NCBI GenBank assembly: GCA_033816765.1
Contig: CM066293.1
Span: forward strand, 496,001 to 560,000
Length of the DNA stretch: 64,000 nt
Origin: Nothopassalora personata
Lineage: Eukaryota > Ascomycota > Dothideomycetes > Mycosphaerellales > Mycosphaerellaceae
Direction: 5' to 3'
A model generated the notes under the pieces. The model was given only the letters and a program-made list of their open reading frames with translations. It made no database searches and was not told the DNA's origin. A program made the translations under genes and the position numbers. Numbering within the stretch: position 1 is the stretch's first letter; each line of letters begins with the position of its first letter. Of this stretch, positions 1-9,845 are shown piece by piece.

Positions 1-73
1 CAGCAAGATTGCGGGAAGGAGAGAAAGTACAAATCAAGTGACACACCTTCAAGACCCTTTGTGCCTCGTACCA

Positions 74-352
74 TCATGCCTTTTCGGTCCGATAGTGACC
101 TCTGCCCTTTCCACTGGTACGCTCGATGCCCATACTGACAGCCCACTCGGATGGTCGCTCTTGTCCAGGCGACAATGGATGCTTGTTCAAATCAGGGCAA
201 ACACCATGAGCTGCATCAATGTCGGTAGCCACTGGCTCGTGTGCATTGAGGCACAGCGACGGTGGCGATCGCTGTTTCGCCTCGCTGCACATCTGTTTGA
301 CCACACGGAAATGTCCACACTCCATCCAGGTGATCATGTTAGCGTAGCACAT
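74..352 (-). CDS. Small Cys/His-containing hypothetical protein
   Basis: A 92-residue intronless frame starts at an ATG at 352 and runs to a stop at 74. The first 55 residues have spaced cysteines at 2, 12, 22, 34 and 52, with an ECGH motif at 11-14 and CSEA at 22-25. This resembles a loose class of small fungal proteins that begin Met-Cys and carry a Cys-Gly-His motif; no function is known for them and I assign none. The second half is Pro/Arg-rich and shows no domain. There is no signal peptide or membrane segment. The opposite strand also has an open frame here, so coding is a judgement from the N-terminal Cys/His pattern only. It could be a chance frame. Confidence 0.35.
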   Translation of the reverse strand: MCYANMITWMECGHFRVVKQMCSEAKQRSPPSLCLNAHEPVATDIDAAHGVCPDLNKHPLSPGQERPSEWAVSMGIERTSGKGRGHYRTEKA

Positions 353-1150
353 GTTGTTGGAGGATATCAGGCGTAGGGTGTAGTCGATGGAATTGGGTGT
401 GGTAATGGTCTTAGGAAGTGCCGGAGGTGCTGCGACAGTGAAGAAAGGAGTAGGCGAGGTGTGAAGAAGGTGTCGGGCATGGCTGTGAGAGTTCTGTCGC
501 GGGTAGTCTTATTATATGTCCTTGGGATCGTTTTCCTTGCGTGAATGTTCACTCCTGCAGCTTTGGCTTGCGCAACAAACCGTGGCGACGGCCTCCCGCT
601 TCCTATAGGCATGGGAAGGAGTGTGATGCGAGAAGTTCGGTCTATTTCTCATGATTGATTCGGTCGAAGCAGCAGCAGAATCCTCATATGAGCGGCTGTC
701 TTGTACTGTAGACCTTGGCTGCAATCCCTGGTCGGGCGCTGCTAGTGCAAGCACGGCGGGAAGCGTCTTGATTAGTGGTCTATCCTGGAAGATCCATCGT
801 GGAGCAGGACGGGCTCGTGTTCAAGAACCAGGGTATTTATGCGTGTTGACAGCGGATGACCACGCGTTAAGCTAAAGCTCTCCCAGCCAAGAACGACTGG
901 ATGTCTCGTGTACGTGCGTGGCTATGCAGTCAGTGAAAATGATTGGCAGGTGATGAAGACAATCCCAGCTAAAATGGCCTGATCCTGGATGACGATCACA
1001 ACGTGAGACAGAGCATCGAGTGCTCGTTGGTGTGAAGAGATGAGACGAAGGAAACGTAGCAGTAGTAAGTGCGCATTCACTGGAAACTCTACAAAGCAGA
1101 CAGCAACCATTCCGCACATGATCATAAACTCCTTATTTCAAATGCATCGC
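353..1150. other. Intergenic, no gene recognised
   Basis: Only short frames without recognisable protein features. Composition is ordinary up to about 1130, after which TpA-rich, RIP-like sequence begins. Confidence 0.5.
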
Positions 1151-1370
1151 TAGCGCTGTTCGAGTAGATTACCTTAGCGTACTTTGTTGCTGTCGTGGGC
1201 GGAGGTTCTCTAGATCCTTCTATCGCCGAGTACTACTCCCGCTAGGAACCGTTTGCCTAGCGGCGAGTTTTTCAAACGCGATTAGCGTAGATATACCGAT
1301 GAATCTAGAGTATCGAGTCGTAAAGTTCAAGGTCTGTAGATCATAAAGCCCTTACTAGCGTACTAGAATA
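1151..1370. repeat. Direct repeat copy A of a small RIP-altered element
   Basis: About 220 bp that recur in diverged form at 1765-1988. Both copies open with TAGCGCTGTT, share AGATTACCTTAGCG and GCGGAGGTTCTC, share a GTTTGCCTA stretch, and end in CTAGCG followed shortly by AGAATA. The 395 bp between the copies are TpA-rich with many CTA/TAG words, as expected after RIP. The arrangement is like two LTRs around a very short internal region, but no TG...CA ends or target duplication were found. It may also be a simple segmental duplication. Confidence 0.6.
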
Positions 1371-1764
1371 TGCGCGACGGTTATCGACATATCGTTATAG
1401 TAGTTCGAAAATCGCTAGTTTATACGCTAATATCCACATGGATAGGCGAGCACGCGGCTCCCAAATTAGTCCGTGTACTATACATAGCGAATTCGACTAG
1501 AATCTGCAAAATTTGATGCGTAGTAGTACTACGCCGTATCGCCGTATATCCTAGGGGAAAGCTTTATCGAATACGCAAGCCTCCGCTCAATTATGTAGCA
1601 ACTTATTCGACGCTGGAGGGTGGCCTAGGCATAAAGATATCTAGGGAGGCGCTCTCATAGTACACGGGTTAATCTAGATACCGCGTAGCAAGGCATCTAG
1701 ATCGTATGTAGCTGTTAGGCAAAGAGAAGGGTGTACGTAATACGTACGCTACCGACTATCCTGT

Positions 1765-1988
1765 TAGCGCTGTTAGAATAGATTACCTTAGCGTGCTTTC
1801 TCGAGACTCGGTCGTTGTCGTCAGCGGAGGTTCTCGAGAGGGCGGAATTCCTTCCATCGCCAACTGTATAAGGGGGACAGCCCGTAGACTCCCGTTTGCC
1901 TACCGGCGGTCTTCTTCACGCCGTAGACGTAGAGATATTAGAGAATGTAGAGTCCGTGGATTTTAAGCCCCCTTGCTAGCGCAGAATA
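1765..1988. repeat. Direct repeat copy B of a small RIP-altered element
   Basis: Partner of 1151-1370 in the same orientation. It has short insertions relative to copy A, for example CGAGACTCGGTCG inside the shared core, and holds more CpA/TpG than copy A, so the two copies were not mutated equally. It lies about 740 bp upstream of the small secreted protein gene. Confidence 0.6.
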
Positions 1989-2587
1989 AGGCACAGCGAT
2001 GTTGCTCTTCACGAGACCGGTGTGCCGGTATACACTGGGATAATCCCCCTCTCCACTTCCCCGAGCACCAGGAATCTCACTTCAATCTTATCAAACACAC
2101 CAACATCATGACAACCTTCGTTTCAAGTGCTTCAGGATACACGATGTACTCGCGCGCATCGAGGCTAAAGCCTCTACGCTCGTACGTCGCTCCTTGCCTT
2201 GAAACCATAGGTTAAGGGGTTTCGAGATGCCATTTGAAGTGTTTGAGCCATGAAAGTCGTCGGCAATAGGTGATGCTAGGGCGGCGAAGTGGTGCTCGGG
2301 GAAGTGTTTAGGGATCATCTCACCTGAATGTGACCACTGATGTGCAACCATACCAGCGCCAAGCCATACTATAGCACTCTCCTAAAGCGTCGTGTTCAGA
2401 GTCGCTTTTGTGCAGCCGGTATTAGGACGATCCGACAACCCGTTCTGCCGATGGATGGCCTAGAAGCAGACCTCCAACGAGAATTGGGCCATGTGCGGTA
2501 CTTAGGGCAGCTAGTGTTTCGGTCACTGGCCTGTTAAGAACGGCTGCTTCAAGTACTCCGGCTCCGGGAGTGCGGCCTCGTGGCCAG

Positions 2588-2594
2588 TATAAGA
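2588..2594 (+). promoter_or_regulatory. TATA-like element of the secreted-protein gene
   Basis: TATAAGA lies 134 bp upstream of the ATG at 2728, followed by a pyrimidine-rich stretch. Position and sequence fit a fungal core promoter; there is no transcript evidence. Confidence 0.3.
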
Positions 2595-2727
2595 ATCATA
2601 CATACTCTGTGCAGCTTCATTCTCGCACAGCTATCGCGATAAAGCCAAGTCAACCCAAGTGAACCATATCAGTGTAGGTGCCCTGCAGCAGGAACAACGC
2701 CGATTTGCTGACCCTGATCTCGGCAGT

Positions 2728-2992
2728 ATGCAGCTTTCAATTGTCCTCCTGCCCTTATTGGCACTCTTCGCTGCGGCCTCTGCAGTTCTCGACAAGCGAG
2801 CGGATTGTAGCCAAACTTGTGACGGCAAAAGCGAGGGTGACTCCTGTACACTGACCTGCGTGAGTTCTCCCTGGGAGGCCTGATTACGATGTCTGCTGAT
2901 CGTGTTGGGGACAGAACGGTAAAACCAGCAACGGTAACTACAAGTGCATAGACACTGGCGGCTCGCTGTCATGCATGGACGCGGATGGCTAG
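2728..2992 (+). CDS. Small secreted six-cysteine protein (candidate effector or antimicrobial peptide)
   Basis: Two exons, 2728-2859 and 2915-2992, joined across a 55-bp intron (donor GTGAGT, CTGAT branch-like site, acceptor ACAG) give a 69-residue protein. Residues 1-19 form a clear signal peptide ending in AASA. A Lys-Arg at 23-24 is a likely Kex2 site, leaving a mature peptide of 45 residues. Six cysteines (27, 31, 40, 44, 55, 64) are spaced C-x3-C-x8-C-x3-C-x10-C-x8-C, so three disulfides are likely. Without splicing the frame ends soon after the donor and loses the last two cysteines, which supports the intron. No named family is recognised. Size, Cys content, secretion and the RIP-altered repeat just upstream fit the usual profile of fungal effector candidates, but function is inference only. 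Confidence 0.72.
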
Positions 2993-3780
2993 AGCACCGC
3001 GACTGTGTCTTTCGGTCTGCAGGGAGATAGTCGGAGGTGGAGTGCCAGAATTTTTGTAAGATAGTCACGGGTGGCCGAGTACCCTGTGCTACTCGTCCCA
3101 GTTCCATCGACAACTGGCCTCCGCCTCCGTAACTTCCTTGTGCATCTCAAGCAACTTCTCCATCTCGTGCCAAACAACCAGGTCGTGAAGCTGAGTGACA
3201 ATATCGAAGGCTTTCGCAAGCGCACAGAGATCATTGCAAGCAACTTGTTCATGCACAGTTTCGAGTACGAGTAACTTTCAGAGCTCCTGCTACTGCCTTG
3301 TCGCAGTGGTGGTAATTTGTGTGTTCAAGTTTAACAATGTCGAGAAGTCAACGAATCAAGGTGAAGCGAAATTTGAAAGTGAACTCGCGGATATTTGGCT
3401 TCCGCGGCTAGTGATCCCAGGCTTGCGTGCTCCAACCCGTTCACATGCAAGATTGGAAGGAAAGCATACTCACCTCCAGTCGATAGTAGCACAGTGTCTG
3501 TTTCAGCTGTATCTACGCTATGTTCAACGCCTGTCTTCGAAGCGTATAGCTGTGAGCGATCCGATGCCACTCGCATCCCCGCGGTGGCGCCTTGAACGCC
3601 ATCAGTGCATGAAACTCCTTCGCTAATCTCAATCACCATGATCGCAGCTATGGCTTGCCACCACGTTTCATGGCAGTGGCAAAAACCGCAGCACACCCAT
3701 CGATACCTTCCTACAGGTGCGAAGGTCCTGTCTATGCTCGCCACTCGCCCCGTAAGGAGCGGATTCCCCTCGTGGCTTTC
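2993..3780. other. Intergenic, no gene recognised
   Basis: Overlapping frames on both strands (for example 3195-3626 forward and 3331-3744 reverse) show no domain or signal peptide, and the reverse one lacks an ATG at its 5' end. Taken as the 3' flanks of the secreted-protein and CSN3 genes. Confidence 0.45.
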
Positions 3781-5232
3781 CTAGAAGCCACCGTTCATGA
3801 GATCTTCGTCACCATCGTCGTCGAGGATAGGCGCGTCGTAAGAGAGGTCCATCATATCAGCCGGATCACCGCTAATGGCATCACCACTCCGCTTGATACG
3901 CTTCGCGTGCTCGACGTACTCCTTAGTCAGCTGCAGTCGTCGGTCTGCGTCTCGAATAGATGCTACTATGGCGGCAATGCGCTGCGTCTGGCTTTCGAGG
4001 TCATGATCCGTGGCCATAGGCTCGACACTGGTCTCGTGAAATCGTAACACACCATCGGTGCTGGAGATGTCTGCATTGAGGTAGCCATCCTGAATCATCT
4101 GCCGCAGCAGCTGGGTCACCTCCGTGTCGCGCATGTCGAGCAAGGTTGCGACACGCGATATTGGCAATGCAGCGTAGGTCTTCTGCAGGTCGAGCACACG
4201 GCATCGCACCAATGCATCTCCAGCCTCCCGCACGAGCCTAAGATTGCCATCGTCACTCCAAATGTTCGCACCAACCTCGACCTCAGCATCCCACTTCTTG
4301 TAGTCTCTCTTATCGAAGTCGTCCGCAAGTGCATCGTATGCCTTCGCCAATGCCCGTATGCCCTTGGACACCGAAGCGTCGAGAGTTCGCAGAGAAGGAT
4401 ATGAACGACCTTGGGCCAGAAAGCCAAGCAGAACCCACTTCTTGTACGCCTCGACCTGCAGAGCGCTGATTGCATGCTGCTGTGTCGGTGTGAGGATGAT
4501 GTACTCGAGGAACAGCCGTGCTCGATGAAAGTTGCGCAGGCCGATGTAGATGTGGGCACCGAGCAGGTAGTACTCCAAAACGTACTCTGTCCTGACGGGG
4601 TTTGAGAACTTGGAGCCCTCAGTAATGTATGCGTTGCTGAGATCGTGTTCGTCGCTGAGCAATTCGTCGGGGGCTCCCTTGACAGCCTTTTGAGTGAACG
4701 CGTAGATGTTTCGATCGAGGATGGGCAGCGCTTGACTGGGCACCCCGCAGTGGAGTGCGAGGCGGACTATGCGCAGGTGGTTCGAGGTGAAGGTGCCAGC
4801 GGTAGGGTCAAGGCGTAGCAAAGCATTGACCAAAAGGCTGACATTGGCGTCGCTAGATCCGCTGTTTTGGAGTAGGTCGTATGTAGTTATGAACAGCGTG
4901 CGCCACTCCTCGCCCACATATCGCACCTGTACGGGATCGAAGGATGCGAAGAAGAGCTGGATGTGGGTGTACAGCTTCTCGAGTGCTTTTGAGGTTTTGC
5001 CGCTTGCTTCGAGCTGTTTGTTGAGCGAGACAAGGTAGGGTATCGAGTTGACGGCAGGATCGAGCATTTCGAGGATGTTCTTCTTATCAACAGTCTTCGT
5101 CCATGCTGACGATGACAGACTTGACAGACTTTTGATGTATGAGTGCATCTCTTTGTCATAGTCCTTGACCGACAATTCCTTCTTATTCTTCTTCTCCGGC
5201 GGGAAGGACAGCATAGTCGCGAGATCCGACAT
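3781..5232 (-). CDS. CSN3: COP9 signalosome subunit 3 (CSN3)
   Basis: A single-exon gene for a 483-residue protein, starting at the ATG at 5232. CSN3 is a PCI-domain scaffold subunit of the COP9 signalosome, which removes Nedd8 from cullins and so controls SCF-type ubiquitin ligases; in filamentous fungi it is tied to development and secondary metabolism. Visible family features are the N-terminal helical repeats with FDPVQVRYVGEEW near residue 97, LALHCGVPSQALPILDRNIY near 160, and a C-terminal PCI/winged-helix segment around 340-410. The tail ends in an acidic stretch (DDDGDEDL). Length fits the family. It shares its upstream region with the divergent desaturase gene. A GGT repeat lies directly before the start codon as read on the plus strand. 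Confidence 0.88.
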   Translation of the reverse strand: MSDLATMLSFPPEKKNKKELSVKDYDKEMHSYIKSLSSLSSSAWTKTVDKKNILEMLDPAVNSIPYLVSLNKQLEASGKTSKALEKLYTHIQLFFASFDPVQVRYVGEEWRTLFITTYDLLQNSGSSDANVSLLVNALLRLDPTAGTFTSNHLRIVRLALHCGVPSQALPILDRNIYAFTQKAVKGAPDELLSDEHDLSNAYITEGSKFSNPVRTEYVLEYYLLGAHIYIGLRNFHRARLFLEYIILTPTQQHAISALQVEAYKKWVLLGFLAQGRSYPSLRTLDASVSKGIRALAKAYDALADDFDKRDYKKWDAEVEVGANIWSDDGNLRLVREAGDALVRCRVLDLQKTYAALPISRVATLLDMRDTEVTQLLRQMIQDGYLNADISSTDGVLRFHETSVEPMATDHDLESQTQRIAAIVASIRDADRRLQLTKEYVEHAKRIKRSGDAISGDPADMMDLSYDAPILDDDGDEDLMNGGF

Positions 5233-5664
5233 GGTGGTGGTGGTGGTGGTGGTGGGGGTAGTGATTGTGAGTGTGGTCGAGGATGATGGTGTGTTTAGCA
5301 GTGGTGAGCTGCGCTATCGGATGGTGATGGTGGACATGCTCCGGGTGATGGAGTCGGACGGCATGTGTAGAAGAAGATGTGCTCTATGCGCGCTGTGTTC
5401 GGTGTTTGTGTTGAAGCTCCTCGAAGTGAACATGATGATGAGCTCAGTCAGGCAACGAGAGCTTGAGGTGACGCTTTCACTAAACTTAGGTAATGATCAT
5501 CTGGTGCCAGGATCATATCTGATCAATCTTTGGTGCATCCCCATCAAGTTCTAGGCATACCTAGGCTTCAATCCAGGGTCCTTCAATGTGTCTACCTTCA
5601 CTTGCAATGAAACCTAAATAACTGATTCGACCTTGTGCTGGGAGCGATCTGTCGGTTGTGTCTC
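5233..5664. promoter_or_regulatory. Divergent promoter between CSN3 and the desaturase
   Basis: 432 bp between two divergent starts. It contains a GGT-type microsatellite at 5233-5257 (ACC repeats in the CSN3 mRNA leader). I see no certain TATA box. Confidence 0.5.
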
Positions 5665-7374
5665 ATGGCGGCAGCACAGCACACCAGTCGATACCGGGAC
5701 ACCGTGCTGAGCAGGGCCAAGGTCGAGAGCTTGATAGCGGCAGGACGAAAGATCGTGATTGTAGACGGCGTAGTGCTCAAGGTGGACGCATGGCTGCCAT
5801 ATCATCCGGGCGGTGACAAGGCGCTGTTGCACATGGTAGGAAGAGATGCCACGAACGAGGTCAAAGCATTTCACTCGCTGGAGACACAACACTTCATGCA
5901 AAAGTACCGCATAGGCAAGATTGAGGGACAGTGGAAAGATTTCCTGCCGCCGATCCAAGGAGGCGTATTTCGAAACGCAGAAGAGCAGGACTCCAGGACA
6001 AAGACCGGAATCCAGCGGGACAGCGAGCATGATTCGTCCAGCCACAGCAGCTCGTCTGAGCCCTCCCCAATCTTTGCGCCAGCAGAGCGTCGCTCAGGCT
6101 CTGTGAGAAAACGGCGAGCAAGCGTGGCGGCCAGTGATTCTTCGGCTACCTCTCTGGATACCTTGGCCATCGGCGAGCCTGCTGTCGACCCAAAAATGGT
6201 TGCTACGGGACAGCAGAGAACCAAGCAAGAGCTGCAGCGAGATCTGGACACCTACCCGAGCCTCAACCCAGCGACGCAGGCAACTATCATCGAGAAATAC
6301 AAGCTGCTGGATCAGCGTCTGAGAGACGACGGACTATACGAATGCGACTACACCGCTTATCTGTTCGAGATCATGCGATACAGCTTTCTCGCATCCATGG
6401 CGTACTTCTTCCTTCAGACAGGCTGGTATGCCGTGTCGGGTCTCTTCCTTGGCATGATGTGGCATCAGCTTGTCTTCACCGTTCATGATGCAGGTCACAT
6501 GGGCATCACGCACAACTTCCACATCGACAGCTGCATCGGCATCTTCATTGCAGACTTTCTTGGCGGTCTATCGTGCTGCTGGTGGAAGCGCAACCACAAT
6601 GTCCATCATATTGTCACCAACAGTGCGGAACATGATCCTGACATTCAGCACATGCCCTTCTTCGCCGTCTCGCACCGCTTCTTCGACAGCTTGCGGAGCA
6701 CATACTATGACCGAATTATGACCTTCGATGCAGTCGCGAAATTCGTCCTCCAGTATCAGCACTACCTATACTATCCGATTTTGACCATGGGGCGGTTCAA
6801 CTTGTATGTTCTGAGCTGGCAGTACATCCTCCTGGGCCAAGGTCCACGCAAGGGTCCAGCTTGGTGGCATCGTTACCTCGAGATGGCCGGACAAGCCTTC
6901 TTTTGGTATTGGTTTGGCTACCTCACTGTCTACAAGTCAATTCCAACCGGATGGGATCGCTTTTTCTTCGTCATGGTGTCACATGCCGTCACCATGCCCG
7001 TTCACCTCCAGATCACACTTTCCCACTTCGCTATGAGCACGGTTGATCTTGGCGTTGCCGAGTCATTTCCGCAACGAATGTTGCGAACAACGATGGACGT
7101 CGACTGTCCCGAGTGGCTGGACTTCTTCCACGGTGGCTTGCAGTTCCAAGCGGTGCATCATCTCTTTCCCCGAATGCCTAGACATAACCTGAGGAAGGCG
7201 CAGAAGTTAGTCATGCAGTACTGCGACGAAGTTGACATTCCTTATGCCATCTGGAACTTCACGGAGGGCAACGGCAAGGTGATCAAGCAGCTGGAAGATA
7301 TTGCCAATCAAGCCAGAATCATGAGGGAGTGCCAGAAGACTATGACTATGCAGGATGCTCTTGAAGGACATTGA
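5665..7374 (+). CDS. Delta-8 sphingolipid desaturase with N-terminal cytochrome b5 domain
   Basis: A 569-residue, single-exon membrane enzyme. It likely puts a trans double bond at C8 of the sphingoid base of fungal glucosylceramides in the ER. The b5 domain covers about residues 15-90 with the haem motif HPGGD and a second His in KAFHSLE. A Ser-rich linker (about 105-175) follows. The desaturase part has three His boxes: HDAGH, HNVHH and QAVHH, the last with Gln in front as in b5-fused front-end and sphingolipid desaturases. Hydrophobic segments lie between the boxes. The frame is open 30 bp further upstream but only from a GTG, so the ATG at 5665 is chosen. A delta-6-type fatty acid desaturase is the main alternative; the fungal-type architecture favours the sphingolipid enzyme. 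Confidence 0.87.
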   Translation: MAAAQHTSRYRDTVLSRAKVESLIAAGRKIVIVDGVVLKVDAWLPYHPGGDKALLHMVGRDATNEVKAFHSLETQHFMQKYRIGKIEGQWKDFLPPIQGGVFRNAEEQDSRTKTGIQRDSEHDSSSHSSSSEPSPIFAPAERRSGSVRKRRASVAASDSSATSLDTLAIGEPAVDPKMVATGQQRTKQELQRDLDTYPSLNPATQATIIEKYKLLDQRLRDDGLYECDYTAYLFEIMRYSFLASMAYFFLQTGWYAVSGLFLGMMWHQLVFTVHDAGHMGITHNFHIDSCIGIFIADFLGGLSCCWWKRNHNVHHIVTNSAEHDPDIQHMPFFAVSHRFFDSLRSTYYDRIMTFDAVAKFVLQYQHYLYYPILTMGRFNLYVLSWQYILLGQGPRKGPAWWHRYLEMAGQAFFWYWFGYLTVYKSIPTGWDRFFFVMVSHAVTMPVHLQITLSHFAMSTVDLGVAESFPQRMLRTTMDVDCPEWLDFFHGGLQFQAVHHLFPRMPRHNLRKAQKLVMQYCDEVDIPYAIWNFTEGNGKVIKQLEDIANQARIMRECQKTMTMQDALEGH

Positions 7375-7824
7375 GACCCTGACCGAGGGTGAAGTGCTCC
7401 TGCGTCAGTAGTCGACCTCAATACACGGCGCTTATCTCGCCCAGGCTTTCGCGATCACCCCCAGTCCTCGTGACAATCTGTTGTGGTCGGTGTTTCCAGG
7501 TTTCCGAAGCAGGCGGCCTTGCTTTCACCGCAGGCGCGACTAAAACTCATCCATGCATTTCTCAAAGCAGGCGGCTGGCTCGATTTAGGCGACACTTCTC
7601 GCGTACAACAGCATTCGATCGGACGCAGCAGATTGAAGACACGACCAGCGGCATGAACAAGTGAAGCGCCTGAGAGTGATCGAACATTTATCACGTGTCG
7701 CATGCGCGTCCCGTACTCGCGCGTTGAATCTAAAACAGGCATCGCTTCTTTGCCATCGACCGGCTCACCACTGTATCCTGAACCACTACCAAAACGCTCT
7801 GAACACCGCCACCGCTACTGCAAC
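7375..7824. other. Intergenic between desaturase and F-box-like gene
   Basis: Holds the 3' flank of the desaturase and the promoter of the next gene. The downstream frame has an additional in-frame ATG at 7702, but the conserved part begins after the ATG at 7825. Confidence 0.45.
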
Positions 7825-8487
7825 ATGACAGCACCTGCTTCAACGTCACCATCACCATGCTACCTACTCGAGCTTCCCGCGGAACTTCGAAATCGCATCT
7901 ATCGCGACAGCCTGTGCGTCGACCATCACATCGACATTTATGAACAAACTGTCAAGCAGTCTTCAATAATTCGAACTTGTCGCCAAATCCGCGCAGGAGC
8001 CTCCGGCATTTACTACAAAGACAACCGGTTTTCTTCCACAATTGACGACTTCGACGCACGCATGGACATCAAGTTCTGTCAGACTCACGCGACGCCCTAC
8101 CTCGACTTCGAGAAAGTTCCCCTCTATATGGACATGGATCCGAATCCCACCAGCTGGAAGAGACTACCCGGGTGGCTTCACACCTTTCACGATGGCACGA
8201 CGAGTCGTCCTCTCGGTCGCGACGACGACGAGGACAATGAGCCCGGATTGGGTGATTTGAAGGTGTGGAACGTGGCTGCTGGTGCGTTTGGATTCGTCAA
8301 GGAGATGGAAGGGTTGGGCTGGGAACGAGTTTTGGTTGGCGTTGCAGCATTACAAGAGAGCGACGAACCACACAATCCTGTGGCAGGAATAGTGGTTGTG
8401 CAATCTGATTTAGAGGCTGCTTGCTATAATGTGATGCAGTCAAGGCATGCACAGCGTAAAGAACGCAGGATTCGGACACGAGACTGA
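7825..8487 (+). CDS. F-box-like hypothetical protein of the LPAELRNRIY type
   Basis: A 220-residue protein that begins shortly before LLELPAELRNRIYRDSL (about residues 11-27), the short F-box-like motif seen in a very large family of hypothetical proteins in Dothideomycetes. These are thought to be substrate-recruiting or structural proteins, but members are almost all uncharacterised. The rest has IIRTCRQIRAGASGIYYKDN, the usual continuation in this family, and an acidic patch (DDDEDNEPG). The ATG at 7825 has a good context (CAACATGAC); an earlier in-frame ATG at 7702 would add 41 low-complexity residues. No intron is needed. It converges with the AOX gene. Confidence 0.65.
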   Translation: MTAPASTSPSPCYLLELPAELRNRIYRDSLCVDHHIDIYEQTVKQSSIIRTCRQIRAGASGIYYKDNRFSSTIDDFDARMDIKFCQTHATPYLDFEKVPLYMDMDPNPTSWKRLPGWLHTFHDGTTSRPLGRDDDEDNEPGLGDLKVWNVAAGAFGFVKEMEGLGWERVLVGVAALQESDEPHNPVAGIVVVQSDLEAACYNVMQSRHAQRKERRIRTRD

Positions 8488-8753
8488 GAAAGGGGTCGTC
8501 ATTCAGAGCATATCCCGCCGCGAGCCACTCGACAGACGACGTAGCCAAACTGTAGCTCTCGCTGCTTCTGAATCAAACACCGACCTCGGGCTCAACCATA
8601 ACTGGGAAGAACCCGCATTCCGCCTTGCGCCTTCGTAGAGTAGAGAGTCGTACCAGAAAATCGCCTGAACGCCACAGCAAACAAAGCAATCAAATCCCAC
8701 CTGTTCATCATCGGCAGAATTATACCACTTCCTTGAGTCGTGTCGTTTTCTGT

Positions 8754-9845
8754 TCAAGATTTACCAATCACATCAGCCCTCTCCCACCCAGTAGGTCGCT
8801 GGTGCTCAAGCCCTTTCCCTGGATGCGGCACGCTCGGATCCTTATACTCGCTTACATACGGATTGGGATCATTCGCCTGGTCAAGATTCCCAAGAGTATG
8901 GTTCACCTCGCGATGCTTGGATTCATCGGCACGAATGTAAAGGAGCAGATCCCGCATTGTGCGGTGGCCCTCCGGCATGTTCCAGTACTTGACTGCGATC
9001 TCCGGGGCCTCCATCTTGGCCCACGTGGGTAGGCGGCCGGCGTCGATGTCTTCGATTTCGCGGGTGTAGGTTATGACCGCTTCTTCTTCGAGGTAGCCGA
9101 CGAAGCGGTGGCAGGTTTTGGGGGAGATGAGGTAGGAGACGAAGAAGGCGTTGAAGAAGACGCCTTGGGCTCCCTGGATGGGTGGCAGTCAGCAGCTCGA
9201 GGGCGTGGGATGGAGGTGGTGGTGGGCAAGACTTACCAAGACTGCGAGTCGCATGAACCAGCCAGGCTCTGCCATCTTTAGGAAGGTGAGTAAGTGCATC
9301 CGCTCGTTGTATGATTCTTCGAGCAGGCTTTCCATCCAGCCGTTATCGCGCTTCATCGTTCTCATACTCCGTAAGTGCCGTAGCATGCCCGCAACCATAC
9401 CAGGTACACCAGCCACAGACTCGAGGAAGATGTTCCTGATCATGTATTTGCGCTCAGTCATGCCGCCAGATTTCTTGGTGTAGCCAGACGCAAGGTCAAG
9501 TCCAAATCGAAGCGTTCGGACAAAGCCGACCGCCACCTTGTCTGACACGGTCTTGGCTTCTCGGTGGGCGACTTCAACTTGTTTCATTTGCTCTTCGGTG
9601 TAGACGGGATGTGACCAGGCTGGCTTCGTTTCACGGATGTTGGGTGCATCGGGCTTGGGAAAGAATTCCTTCCATTGTGTAGGCTTGGAGGTGCTGAAGC
9701 TCCGGGCTGCCCATTGCTGTTGCAGTCCAAGGAACGCGGGTCTGGAGTATGTTATCGTGGTGGAGCCATTGAGAGCGTTGAGGACCTGAGCAGCGGACTG
9801 CTTGGTCAAGAGTGTGCTTGTGCTGACTGTCCTGGAACAGTTCAT
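8754..9845 (-). CDS. AOX1: Mitochondrial alternative oxidase
   Basis: Two exons, 9845-9237 and 9173-8754, separated by a 63-bp intron (donor GTAAGT, acceptor CCAG), encode 342 residues. AOX is the cyanide-insensitive ubiquinol oxidase of the inner mitochondrial membrane. It takes electrons from ubiquinol to oxygen without pumping protons and is induced under respiratory or oxidative stress. An N-terminal presequence of about 50 residues, rich in Ser/Thr/Arg, precedes the catalytic part. The di-iron ligands are all visible: Glu142 in FLESVAG, Glu181 and His184 in NERMH, the Glu of LEEEA near 232-234, and Glu287 and His290 in RADESKH. Length is typical. Upstream at about 9978-9993 there is a TA dinucleotide run. 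Confidence 0.95.

Noticed and set aside
3195..3744. Overlapping forward and reverse frames between the secreted-protein and CSN3 genes
   Set aside because: No recognisable features; the reverse frame lacks an ATG at its 5' end.
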